Notes: a model not told the origin generated them from the letters alone. Shown: positions 1 through 6,620, numbered from the stretch's first letter. The stretch: DNA of 10,746 bases from DUVT01 sp041675865 (GCA_041675865.1 JBAYTA010000062.1:1-10746), one strand, 5' to 3'. Numbers and translations are program-made.

Positions 1-14
1 AAGCAAAAAACTAT

Positions 15-52
15 CAACATAAGGATAATGTTATCTAAATGTTGTTTTTTTT
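15..52 (+). terminator. Intrinsic terminator of a plus-strand gene left of the window
   Basis: CAACAT (15-20) pairs with ATGTTG (39-44). Inside, after an AA/AA internal loop, GGATAA (23-28) pairs with TTATCT (31-36), with one G-U pair. The stem runs straight into eight T residues (45-52), the usual intrinsic terminator layout for plus-strand transcription. No gene in this window could use it on that strand, so it probably ends a gene just outside the left edge. An A-tract at 5-10 gives a T-tract on the other strand, so it may also stop leftward transcription. The inner part can re-pair (AACAT 16-20 with ATGTT 28-32), so the exact fold is uncertain. Confidence 0.6.
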
Positions 53-74
53 ATTTTATTTAAAATATTTGTTT

Positions 75-119
75 AAAACAAAAATAAGAGTGCCTACAAA
101 ACCTGTTTGTCAACACTCT
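75..119 (-). terminator. Probable terminator of the GH84-gntR-DUF4127 unit
   Basis: On the minus strand AGAGTG (119-114) pairs with CACTCT (92-87). A second short stem lies inside it (plus-strand ACAAA 96-100 with TTTGT 106-110). The outer stem is followed on the minus strand by the T-rich stretch 86-75. It lies just past the DUF4127 stop codon, which fits the end of a leftward transcript. The internal loop and imperfect inner stem lower confidence. Confidence 0.5.
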
Positions 120-120
120 G

Positions 121-140
121 AAAGGAGCTTTTGCTCCTTT
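121..140 (-). terminator. Perfect 8-bp stem-loop at the DUF4127 stop codon
   Basis: AAAGGAGC (121-128) and GCTCCTTT (133-140) form a perfect stem closed by a TTTT loop. The first stem base on the minus strand (140) is also the last base of the DUF4127 TAA stop (142-140). Only a short T-run follows on either strand, so by itself it is a weak terminator. It may be an mRNA 3'-end stabiliser or act with the stem-loop at 87-119. Confidence 0.5.
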
Positions 141-1606
141 TAATCTTTTATAAGAATTTCTGCTTCAAAAGTTCTATTCCAAGGTAGACTTACACTAAAC
201 TCTACATCAAAATATTCTTTTGAAAATTTCTTTAATAATACTTCTATTTTTTCTAAAACTATTTTCCCATTTTCTTCTAAGTTATAAATATTTATATTAT
301 TTGCAATTAAATCCTTATTAATAAATCTTCTTGCTTCATATTGAAATAGACAATCATCAATAATTCTTTCTTTTTTGAATTTCTCATTTAATTCTTTATA
401 GTCAAGTTGTTTGTGCTTTGCGACTACAACACTTGCTATATGAGCAAGTGCAGAACCACTTGAGTTGGAAGCTGTATTCCAAGCACTATAACTAGCTAGA
501 CCTTTATAGTTAATGTCTTTTAGGATTTCACTACATCCACCATTTGGAAATAGTAAATCAATAAAACAAGTATCTATTTTTGAAACTAGATTATTTAATT
601 CTTTTATATAATTATAATAAACTTCATCAAATGTTGGATAGACTTTATTTGTAACAGTAAAATCGAAATCAATATTATCTTTTTCTGTATAAATACTTAA
701 TGCGAAATCAGCTTCTTCTAAACTAGATAGTTTAAGATTAATCGTTTCAAACATTAACTTTAAATTTTCTATAAATGGTCTATCCTCAAAAATCATTGAT
801 TTTTCTAGTGCATTTGCAAAAGGTAGATGCAAATAAATTTTAGGACTTAAATTATTATCTTTAAGAATTGCTCTTGCGAATAATACTAAGGCACCTTCAT
901 CTGTTCCATTATAGTATTTGATTTTATTATTCAAATCATTTTTATTTATTAAATTTGTTAATTCGAATTGTTCAATTTTTTGAATTCCATTAGGAACTGC
1001 ATCTTCTTGCAAAATAATTAAATAATCTATTAATCCTTTTTTTGATAGATTTATGGCTAGCTTATTAATTATATTCTTCTTCTTTCTTGCAAGTAAGTAT
1101 TCATCAATTATCTCTTTAGGTATTTGCTTTTTAATTTCTTCTAATTTTTTCTTATCTTCTTCTCTAGCATTAAAATACACTTCACCAGCAAGTCTAGAAT
1201 ATTCATTTACTAAAGCCCAAATTCTTGCTGTTTCCATTGTAGTAGCAGAAATAGTAGTGCGCATTAATACATCAAAAACATATATTTCTAAATGAGGATT
1301 TTTATTCTTGATATCTCCTAAGAAATCTATATTGTTTTGAATTTGCTCAATGTCTGCATTTCCTACCCTTGTTTGCACTAATCCTCCTGAAGTTAATCCA
1401 TCAAATGAAAGAATTAAATAATCCATTTTTGATGCATTTTCTATTAACCAAGCTTTTTGGTCTAAGAAGTTTGCTGATTTAAATAATGTACCACATTTAT
1501 TTCTTGGATACATTAAAAATTTATAACCAGCTAACTTTGATAATTGTTCAAGCCAAATTGTGTTACAAGGCCTACTATCTAATGGCAATAGTCCAATTGT
1601 TTTCAT
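140..1606 (-). CDS. DUF4127 family protein, function unknown
   Basis: This 488-residue protein looks like a full-length DUF4127 (PF13552) member, recognised from its N-terminal LPLDSRPCN (residues 7-15) and ordered conserved blocks. These are SFDGLTSGGL (67-76), QEDAVPNG (200-207), YNGTDEGA (232-239), AWNTASNSSG (375-384) and LPWNRTF (474-480). There is no signal peptide or membrane segment, so it should be cytoplasmic. The blocks are rich in Asp, Glu, Asn and Gly, which suggests a polar, perhaps metal-binding, enzyme pocket; that is inference, as no reaction is established for the family. It is the last gene after GH84 and the HutC-type repressor, 82 bases downstream of the latter, with no clear promoter in the gap, so it is probably co-transcribed. 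Its ribosome site is poor (AAAGG about 12 bases before ATG). The context suggests a role in amino-sugar or glycoconjugate use. Family assignment is fairly sure; function is not. Confidence 0.85.
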   Translation of the reverse strand: MKTIGLLPLDSRPCNTIWLEQLSKLAGYKFLMYPRNKCGTLFKSANFLDQKAWLIENASKMDYLILSFDGLTSGGLVQTRVGNADIEQIQNNIDFLGDIKNKNPHLEIYVFDVLMRTTISATTMETARIWALVNEYSRLAGEVYFNAREEDKKKLEEIKKQIPKEIIDEYLLARKKKNIINKLAINLSKKGLIDYLIILQEDAVPNGIQKIEQFELTNLINKNDLNNKIKYYNGTDEGALVLFARAILKDNNLSPKIYLHLPFANALEKSMIFEDRPFIENLKLMFETINLKLSSLEEADFALSIYTEKDNIDFDFTVTNKVYPTFDEVYYNYIKELNNLVSKIDTCFIDLLFPNGGCSEILKDINYKGLASYSAWNTASNSSGSALAHIASVVVAKHKQLDYKELNEKFKKERIIDDCLFQYEARRFINKDLIANNINIYNLEENGKIVLEKIEVLLKKFSKEYFDVEFSVSLPWNRTFEAEILIKD

Positions 1607-1688
1607 ATTTTTTATTTTACCTTTTTTTTTATTTATTGTTACTTCTTATTAGATACTTATTCCCATATATATTTTTTTAGTTTTAAAT

Positions 1689-2423
1689 CTATTGTCTTGG
1701 ACTATTATATTTAAATCTAAAATACTCTGCATTATAGTATGATCTAGTATATTCAAAAGCTCTTCCGTTATCTAAATAAGCAACACTTGAAACATATAGT
1801 GTTGGTTCACCTTCTTGTTGATGGAATAATTCTGAAACTTTTTTACTTAAAGCTCTTGCTTCAATTGCAAGTGTAGAATTCTTTATCTTCCATAATAGTT
1901 CTTCTTCTACATATTTATAGAAAGAGTTTGGAAAGTTTTCTTCAGTAAGATTAGGATACATATTACATGGTAGATATAATCTTTCATAAACTAACACAAT
2001 ATTCTTATTTGTCTTTAATCTTTCTATATAATATATAGGGGCACCAATCTTAAGCTGTAATCTTGCAGCTACAATTTCATCTGCTTGAGAAACTTCAAAA
2101 TTCATCATAGTTGTAACCATAGGTCCATCAATATCATGAACTTCACTATTATAGTTAAAGAAATGTGAATTTTTCTCCATTTCCATTTTATTAAATGTAA
2201 CGAAAGTTCCTCTTCCTTTATGTCTATAAATATATCCATCGATCAACAAATTATTAATAGCTTGTCTTACTGTCATTCTTGATACTTTATACTTTGCTGC
2301 TAACTCAGTTTCACTAGGAACAAGATCACCTTGTTTAAACTCTCCATTTAAAATAGCGACTCGTAAATCTTTTTCTATTATTTGATATATAGGTATTTTC
2401 TTTTGATTTTCGTTTGGATTCAT
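1689..2423 (-). CDS. GntR-family transcriptional regulator, HutC/UTRA subfamily
   Basis: A 244-residue cytoplasmic DNA-binding repressor. Residues 10-75 form the GntR winged helix-turn-helix, with the signature SETELAAKYKVSRMTVRQAI (37-56) and the wing HKGRGTFV (68-75). Residues about 100-240 fit a UTRA ligand-binding domain, including PIYYIERL (129-136) and a C-terminal YTRSYYNAEYFRF block. HutC-subfamily members commonly sense small metabolites, and several (NagR/YvoA, DasR) respond to glucosamine-6-P or GlcNAc-6-P. Its position directly after a beta-N-acetylglucosaminidase gene makes such a ligand plausible, but this is inference. The start is supported by GAGGAG (2434-2429) five bases before ATG. 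It has its own promoter in the 60-base gap after GH84 and probably also receives read-through from it. The likely operator is at 4226-4241. Confidence 0.93.
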   Translation of the reverse strand: MNPNENQKKIPIYQIIEKDLRVAILNGEFKQGDLVPSETELAAKYKVSRMTVRQAINNLLIDGYIYRHKGRGTFVTFNKMEMEKNSHFFNYNSEVHDIDGPMVTTMMNFEVSQADEIVAARLQLKIGAPIYYIERLKTNKNIVLVYERLYLPCNMYPNLTEENFPNSFYKYVEEELLWKIKNSTLAIEARALSKKVSELFHQQEGEPTLYVSSVAYLDNGRAFEYTRSYYNAEYFRFKYNSPRQ

Positions 2424-2428
2424 ATTAT

Positions 2429-2434
2429 CTCCTC
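2429..2434 (-). promoter_or_regulatory. Ribosome binding site of the HutC-type regulator
   Basis: The minus strand reads GAGGAG five bases upstream of the ATG at 2423. It fixes the start and separates this gene's translation from that of the upstream GH84 gene. Confidence 0.8.
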
Positions 2435-2454
2435 ACTTTTTATATTTTTTTTAA

Positions 2455-2483
2455 ATTATAACATGCTTTTTTTTCTTTAGCAA
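2455..2483 (-). promoter_or_regulatory. Internal promoter for the gntR gene
   Basis: On the minus strand TTGCTA (2483-2478) lies 17 bases from TATAAT (2460-2455), which is preceded by TG-n (2463-2461) to make an extended -10 box. The -35 box begins on the base right after the GH84 stop codon. Predicted transcription start is near 2448, giving a leader of about 25 bases that holds the ribosome site. No GT-N-TA-N-AC motif is seen here, so this promoter may supply repressor constitutively. Confidence 0.6.
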
Positions 2484-4166
2484 TTATTTTTTGTCTTCCC
2501 AGATTCTATACCATGGATTTCCACGTCTTTTCTTAATCAAATTAGCATACTCTTCATCAGTCAACAAATTATGCTTTTTAATTAAGTTATCTAGGATTTC
2601 ACTTCCTGAAAACTTATCATTTTCTAAAAATTTCAATAATTCTACTTTTTTAAGTTTGTCATTTACTATTTTTTCTACAATATCTCTCTCTTGAATAACT
2701 CTATCTAACCATGGTTTTAATTCCTTAATAATAGGCAGATCGAGTTTAAGTAAGTTTGTAGCACTCTTTTTCACATTATCTAAATATTTAATTAACTCTT
2801 CCTTATTATCAAGCAACTCTAATTCATAGTCTCTATACCCATGTGTTAAGACTGATGGTAAATTATAATTAACATAAGCAAGACCTTGTTTATAGAAGTC
2901 TTCACCTATTTCCTTTAAAGCTATTTCAAACGATGTCTTTGAATCATATTTATAACTATTCCAAGCAAAGTGTGCTTGTGTAATCATTGCTATTTTTGAA
3001 ATTTCATATAAATTCATTGGATTAATAATATAACCACTTGCATACTTATTTAAATCTGCTGTTCTATTTACTATTGGTCCCATATATTGTCTTACACCAT
3101 AAGTGAAGTCAGTTACCGGAAAATTATCCCAGATAAATAAATTATGGCCAAAAGCATCTTTAGTAACTTCAGCTTGATAATCTGTTATTACTTCTGCACA
3201 AACATTATCTCCAGTCCAAAAGACTTTAATATTTTCATTTAATAATGTTCTTAAATCATTTCTATATTCTGATTCACCAATTTGATGATATTCAGTTGGA
3301 CACATTACTACTTCTAAATCAATTACTTTATTAGATAAATAATTATAAATAACATTACAAATATGAGCATGGGCAATCCCTGGACGCTTAAACTTTTCTA
3401 AATTAGCCCCTGATAATTTATAATCAATATCATCTAATAATAAACCAAATTTGGTAATTCCTTGTTCAACTACTTGATCAAATTTTTTGAATAATAATTC
3501 AAAGTCTTCTTCCTTTACATATTCAAAAATCTTCCCGCCACCTTTTGTATAACCAGGGCTTAAGCAATAATAAAAATCAATATAATTATTCTCTAAGGAA
3601 TTTTTAAAATCTACTAAGTTTTTTAATTCTGCTTCTGGATATAATTCATTCCATTTAACTCTGTGATATGGATCACTCTTAGGGGCATACATATAAGTAT
3701 TTAAGCGGTGTTTAGACATGAAGTTTGCTAGTTCTTTCCTTGATTCAAAACTCCAAGGTTCACCGTAATAACCTTCAATAATACCTCGATATCTAAAACT
3801 TGGCTCATCATAAATATGAATTAATGGTAATCTAGCTTTATTTTGTTTAAAACTCACTAAATTATTTAAGACATTAATCGCATAACTAGCTGCTCTTTCA
3901 CTATTTGCTTTAATATTAATAGCTTTTTTTGTTATCTCTAAATCATAACCATCTAATTTAATATTTCTATCATAATGGATATTTAAGGATATTTTTGACC
4001 CATCATCTACTATTTCAAATATATCTTTATTAAAATGTTTATCAAATGTAGAAAACATCTTAAATTTCACTGTTCTTGCAGTATAATAAACGGGTATTTT
4101 TTTACTTTCAAAATCAATATAACTATTCATAAAATAGACATTTTTATAAATATATTCTAAATTCAT
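2484..4166 (-). CDS. Cytoplasmic GH84 beta-N-acetylglucosaminidase (O-GlcNAcase-like)
   Basis: A 560-residue glycoside hydrolase of family 84, which removes terminal beta-linked GlcNAc by substrate-assisted catalysis. Residues about 28-118 look like the GH20b-type N-terminal domain. The catalytic barrel starts at YRGIIEGYYGEPW (126-138). The expected active-site elements are present: K163 in APKSDPYH, the catalytic Asp pair D245-D246 in GLLLDDID, CPTEYH (289-294), WTGDN (317-321), WDNFPVTD (346-353) and NPMN (382-385). A helical region follows to the C-terminus. There is no signal peptide, membrane anchor or carbohydrate-binding module, so it probably acts inside the cell on imported or endogenous glycosides. 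Many described bacterial GH84 enzymes are exported. The start is set by GGGAGGA (4181-4175). It is first in a leftward unit with a HutC-type repressor and DUF4127. Family assignment is very sure; the natural substrate is unknown. Confidence 0.95.
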   Translation of the reverse strand: MNLEYIYKNVYFMNSYIDFESKKIPVYYTARTVKFKMFSTFDKHFNKDIFEIVDDGSKISLNIHYDRNIKLDGYDLEITKKAINIKANSERAASYAINVLNNLVSFKQNKARLPLIHIYDEPSFRYRGIIEGYYGEPWSFESRKELANFMSKHRLNTYMYAPKSDPYHRVKWNELYPEAELKNLVDFKNSLENNYIDFYYCLSPGYTKGGGKIFEYVKEEDFELLFKKFDQVVEQGITKFGLLLDDIDYKLSGANLEKFKRPGIAHAHICNVIYNYLSNKVIDLEVVMCPTEYHQIGESEYRNDLRTLLNENIKVFWTGDNVCAEVITDYQAEVTKDAFGHNLFIWDNFPVTDFTYGVRQYMGPIVNRTADLNKYASGYIINPMNLYEISKIAMITQAHFAWNSYKYDSKTSFEIALKEIGEDFYKQGLAYVNYNLPSVLTHGYRDYELELLDNKEELIKYLDNVKKSATNLLKLDLPIIKELKPWLDRVIQERDIVEKIVNDKLKKVELLKFLENDKFSGSEILDNLIKKHNLLTDEEYANLIKKRRGNPWYRIWEDKK

Positions 4167-4174
4167 TTTAGAGT

Positions 4175-4181
4175 TCCTCCC
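4175..4181 (-). promoter_or_regulatory. Ribosome binding site of GH84
   Basis: The minus strand reads GGGAGGA eight bases upstream of the ATG at 4166, a near-perfect match to the 16S rRNA anti-Shine-Dalgarno sequence. It supports the chosen start. Confidence 0.75.
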
Positions 4182-4210
4182 AAAATTCGCTAATTTATTC
4201 TATTAATTAC

Positions 4211-4239
4211 ATTATATCATTTATGCAATGTCTATACAA
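4211..4239 (-). promoter_or_regulatory. Promoter of the GH84-gntR-DUF4127 unit
   Basis: On the minus strand TTGTAT (4239-4234) is 17 bases from TATAAT (4216-4211), and TGA just before the -10 makes it an extended -10 promoter. The -35 is weak, with only TTG matching. Predicted start is near 4204, about 38 bases before the GH84 start codon. The -35 and part of the spacer are covered by the palindromic element at 4226-4241. Confidence 0.65.
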
Positions 4240-4241
4240 TG
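4226..4241. promoter_or_regulatory. Candidate HutC-type operator over the GH84 promoter
   Basis: The sequence CAATGTCTATACAATG is an imperfect palindrome with six of eight base pairs symmetric. It contains GTCTATAC, an exact match to GT-N-TA-N-AC, the core reported for HutC-subfamily GntR regulators. It overlaps the GH84 -35 and spacer, the usual place for repression by blocking RNA polymerase. The regulator is encoded two kilobases away in the same unit, so autoregulated repression of GH84 is a reasonable inference. It lies about 44 bases upstream of the ilvE -10, so an effect on ilvE is less likely. Confidence 0.6.
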
Positions 4242-4281
4242 AGAAAAGATTCAAAATAATTTTTATTTAAGATGGTTTATA

Positions 4282-4290
4282 TGTTATAAT
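4282..4290 (+). promoter_or_regulatory. Extended -10 promoter of ilvE
   Basis: TG (4282-4283), one base, then TATAAT (4285-4290) make a perfect extended -10 element. No good -35 is seen at 16-18 bases upstream, which extended -10 promoters tolerate. Predicted start is near 4297, giving a leader of about 20 bases with GGAGG at 4307-4311, five bases before the start codon. Confidence 0.65.
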
Positions 4291-4316
4291 TTAAGCAAAC
4301 TAATACGGAGGATAAA

Positions 4317-5327
4317 ATGAACTTAGATTTTAAAAATTTGGGCTTTGAGTATACAAAAACGAATTGCTCTTATATTTCTTATTTTAAAGACGGAAAATGG
4401 GACGAAGGAAAATTAGTTGAAGATGATACTATTACAATCTCTCTAACATCTCCTGCACTACATTATGCACAACAAGGTTTTGAAGGTATGAAAGCTTATC
4501 GCTGGAAAGACGGAAGCGTTCATATGTTTAGAATAGATGAAAACGCAAAAAGATTACAAAGCACTTGTAGAAGACTATTGATGCCAGAAATAAGTGTTGA
4601 GAAATTTATTAATGCAGTTAGGATGGTTGTGAAAGCAAATGAAGACTTTGTTCCACCTTATGGAACTAATGCAACACTTTATATTAGACCTTTTATTTTC
4701 GGCGTTGGTAATAATCTTGGCTTAAGAAGTGCAAAAGAATTTATTTTCTCAATTGTTGTAACTCCAGTTGGACCTTATTTTAAAGGTGGACTTATTCCTG
4801 TTAACTTTATGGTTACTTCAGAAGATAGAGCTGCCCCAAATGGTACTGGTGCTGTAAAAGTTGGTGGTAACTATGCTGCAAGTCTTCATTCAAATAAACT
4901 AGCAAAAGATTTAGGTTTTGCAGATTGTATCTATTTGGATCCTGCGACTCATACAAAAATTGAAGAAGTTGGAGCTGCTAACTTTTTCGCTATTACAAAA
5001 AATGGTGAATTTGTAACACCAATATCACCTTCAATCCTACCATCTATAACAAAAAGGTCGCTTCTTGTGATTGCGAAAGACTATTTAAATATCCCTGCCT
5101 TTGAAAGAGATATCTATATTGACCATTTAGAAGACTATACAGAAGCTGGTGCTTGTGGTACTGCTGCTGTAATTTCTCCAATTGGTGGTATCTTATACAA
5201 TGACAATTTCCATGTTTTCTATAGCGAAACTGAAGTTGGACCAGTAACAAAAAAATTATATGATACAATTATTAAAATTCAATTTGGCGATTTAGAAGCT
5301 CCAAAAAACTGGATATTTGATTTATAA
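4317..5327 (+). CDS. ilvE: Branched-chain amino acid aminotransferase
   Basis: A 336-residue fold-type IV PLP enzyme that interconverts leucine, isoleucine or valine with their 2-oxo acids, using 2-oxoglutarate/glutamate. The conserved blocks are in order: HYAQQGFEGMKAYR (49-62), YIRPFIFG (122-129), the PLP lysine K181 in GAVKVGGNYAASL, EEVGAANFF (216-224) and EAGACGTAAVISPIGG (276-291). Length and the ACGTAAVISP block fit the longer BCAT type (ilvE_II-like) rather than E. coli-type IlvE or D-amino acid transaminase. GGAGG lies five bases before the ATG. It is transcribed alone, divergent from GH84 and closed by its own terminator. No other branched-chain amino acid biosynthesis genes are nearby, so it may serve leucine/isoleucine/valine breakdown or interconversion; direction cannot be told from sequence. 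Confidence 0.95.
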   Translation: MNLDFKNLGFEYTKTNCSYISYFKDGKWDEGKLVEDDTITISLTSPALHYAQQGFEGMKAYRWKDGSVHMFRIDENAKRLQSTCRRLLMPEISVEKFINAVRMVVKANEDFVPPYGTNATLYIRPFIFGVGNNLGLRSAKEFIFSIVVTPVGPYFKGGLIPVNFMVTSEDRAAPNGTGAVKVGGNYAASLHSNKLAKDLGFADCIYLDPATHTKIEEVGAANFFAITKNGEFVTPISPSILPSITKRSLLVIAKDYLNIPAFERDIYIDHLEDYTEAGACGTAAVISPIGGILYNDNFHVFYSETEVGPVTKKLYDTIIKIQFGDLEAPKNWIFDL

Positions 5328-5340
5328 AAACATTACTATT

Positions 5341-5376
5341 GACTAAAACTAATTAGAGAGGTTTTAGTCTTTTTTT
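5341..5376 (+). terminator. Intrinsic terminator of ilvE
   Basis: GACTAAAAC (5341-5349) pairs perfectly with GTTTTAGTC (5361-5369) around an 11-base loop, followed by seven T residues (5370-5376). It begins 14 bases after the ilvE stop and separates ilvE from the pdh operon. Confidence 0.9.
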
Positions 5377-5403
5377 ATAATTTTTATAAATAAAGCATTA
5401 CAA

Positions 5404-5432
5404 TTGAGAGATTTTTTAATTTTAGATATAAT
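5404..5432 (+). promoter_or_regulatory. Promoter of the pdhABCD operon
   Basis: TTGAGA (5404-5409, five of six matches) and TATAAT (5427-5432, perfect) are separated by exactly 17 bases, so this is the strongest housekeeping-type promoter in the window. Predicted start is near 5439. The leader to the pdhA start is about 95 bases, longer than for the other genes here. No catabolite (cre) or Rex operator consensus was recognised around it. Confidence 0.8.
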
Positions 5433-5534
5433 ATACATATACAATGAGTTACTATGTTTTTTTTATGTTTCTCAAAGTACATTTTGTAAATTAATTTATA
5501 TTAATAACATATACTAAATTTAAAGGAGGAAAAT

Positions 5535-6620
5535 ATGTTACTAAAAAAGTATGATCCACTAAAGAAGAAATTCCTTCAGATTTTGGATAAAGACGGAAAT
5601 GTTGTAGAGCCATCTTTAGAGCCAAAAATTGCTGATGAAACTTTACTTCACATGTATCGTATGATGTCCCTTGGGAGAATTGCAGATATTAAAGCTGTGC
5701 AATTTCAACGTCAAGGAAGAATGCTTACATTTGCACCTAACTTAGGTCAAGAAGCAGCACAAATTGGCCCTATGGCTGCTATTAATAAAACAGACTGGCT
5801 AGTTACAGCGTTTCGTGAGTTTAACGCAATGTTATACCATGGTGCAAGTCTTGAACAATTATACCTATACTGGTATGGTAACGAAATGGGAAGTAAGTTC
5901 GACGATGGTGTGAAGATATTACCTATAAATATCCCGATTGGATCGCAAATATCACATGCTGCAGGTCTTGCATATGCAAGCAAAATCCAAAATAAGGGTG
6001 AAGTTGCAGTTGTTTATATCGGAGATGGTGGAACTAGCCACGGTGAGTTCCATGAAGGACTAAACTTTGGTGCAGTTCTAGATGCTCCTATGATTGTTAT
6101 TGTACAAAATAACCATTGGGCAATTTCAACACCTAGATCAAAACAAACAAAAACAGATAGTATTGCGCAAAAAGCATTAGCTTATGGTATTCCTGGAATC
6201 CAAGTTGATGGAAACGATGTTCTTGCTATGTATCTTGCAACTCAAGTTGCTGCAGAACGCGCAAGAAATGGTGAAGGCCCAACTTTAATTGAAGCCTTAA
6301 CTTATAGAATGGGTAGTCATACAACTAATGACAATCCAAAGATTTATCGTAAAGATGAAGATGTACAAAAATGGGAAGCAAAAGATCCTCATGCACGTTT
6401 CAGACAATATTTAATTAATAAAAAAGTATTAACTGCTGCTAAGGATAAGAAACTTCAAGAAGAATTAAATCAATATGTACTTGATGAATTTGCGAAAGTA
6501 GAAAATTCAGGACTTGTTTCATTAGAAGATGTGTTTAAGTATACTTATGAAGAAATGACACCTCAATTAATAGAACAATATGAAGAATATAAAAAATATC
6601 TTGAAGAGGAGGAAAAATAG
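5535..6620 (+). CDS. pdhA: Pyruvate dehydrogenase E1 component, alpha subunit
   Basis: A 361-residue subunit of the thiamine diphosphate (ThDP)-dependent E1 that decarboxylates pyruvate and acetylates the lipoyl group of E2. The cytoplasmic alpha2-beta2 enzyme is completed by the next gene. The ThDP/Mg motif is present: GDGGTSHGEF from residue 163, ending at NN (192-193). The family's Q-rich segment QFQRQGRM (56-63), GQEAAQ (71-76) and SQISHAAG (137-144) are present. So is the loop RMGSHTTND, whose H262 matches the catalytic loop histidine. The overall pattern is closest to Bacillus-type PdhA rather than the branched-chain enzyme BkdA1, although substrate choice is not proven by sequence. The C-terminus is unusually acidic (EYKKYLEEEEK). 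The start follows GGAGG (5525-5529). It is the first gene of a four-gene operon and its stop abuts the pdhB start. Confidence 0.96.
   Translation: MLLKKYDPLKKKFLQILDKDGNVVEPSLEPKIADETLLHMYRMMSLGRIADIKAVQFQRQGRMLTFAPNLGQEAAQIGPMAAINKTDWLVTAFREFNAMLYHGASLEQLYLYWYGNEMGSKFDDGVKILPINIPIGSQISHAAGLAYASKIQNKGEVAVVYIGDGGTSHGEFHEGLNFGAVLDAPMIVIVQNNHWAISTPRSKQTKTDSIAQKALAYGIPGIQVDGNDVLAMYLATQVAAERARNGEGPTLIEALTYRMGSHTTNDNPKIYRKDEDVQKWEAKDPHARFRQYLINKKVLTAAKDKKLQEELNQYVLDEFAKVENSGLVSLEDVFKYTYEEMTPQLIEQYEEYKKYLEEEEK

Noticed and set aside
68..82. TTTGTTT-A-AAACAAA palindrome as a possible operator
   Set aside because: It is a simple A/T palindrome between terminator hairpins with no promoter nearby, as expected by chance in such AT-rich sequence.
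1053..1295. 80-residue plus-strand open frame rich in Phe, Ile and Ser
   Set aside because: It lies wholly antisense to the DUF4127 gene, has no ribosome site and reads as low-complexity reverse complement of AT-rich coding DNA.
1486..1680. 64-residue plus-strand frame with a hydrophobic C-terminus
   Set aside because: It overlaps the start of DUF4127 and the AT-rich gap antisense; the hydrophobic tail comes from translated T-tracts and there is no ribosome site.
2491..2694. 67-residue plus-strand frame inside GH84
   Set aside because: Antisense shadow of the GH84 C-terminus with no ribosome site or promoter.
5044..5268. 74-residue minus-strand frame inside ilvE
   Set aside because: Antisense to conserved ilvE coding sequence; Gln/His/Tyr-rich composition is a reverse-complement artefact.
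5404..5477. Inverted pair TTGAGA (5404-5409) and TCTCAA (5472-5477) around the pdh promoter
   Set aside because: Six-base arms 62 bases apart are too short and too far apart to support a structure or paired operators.
5444..5494. 16-codon open frame in the pdhA leader, starting just after the predicted transcription start
   Set aside because: It has no ribosome site, only low-complexity Phe-rich codons, and no attenuator-like hairpin follows; such a frame is expected by chance.
5747..5983. 78-residue minus-strand frame inside pdhA
   Set aside because: Antisense to the conserved E1alpha core with no start signals.
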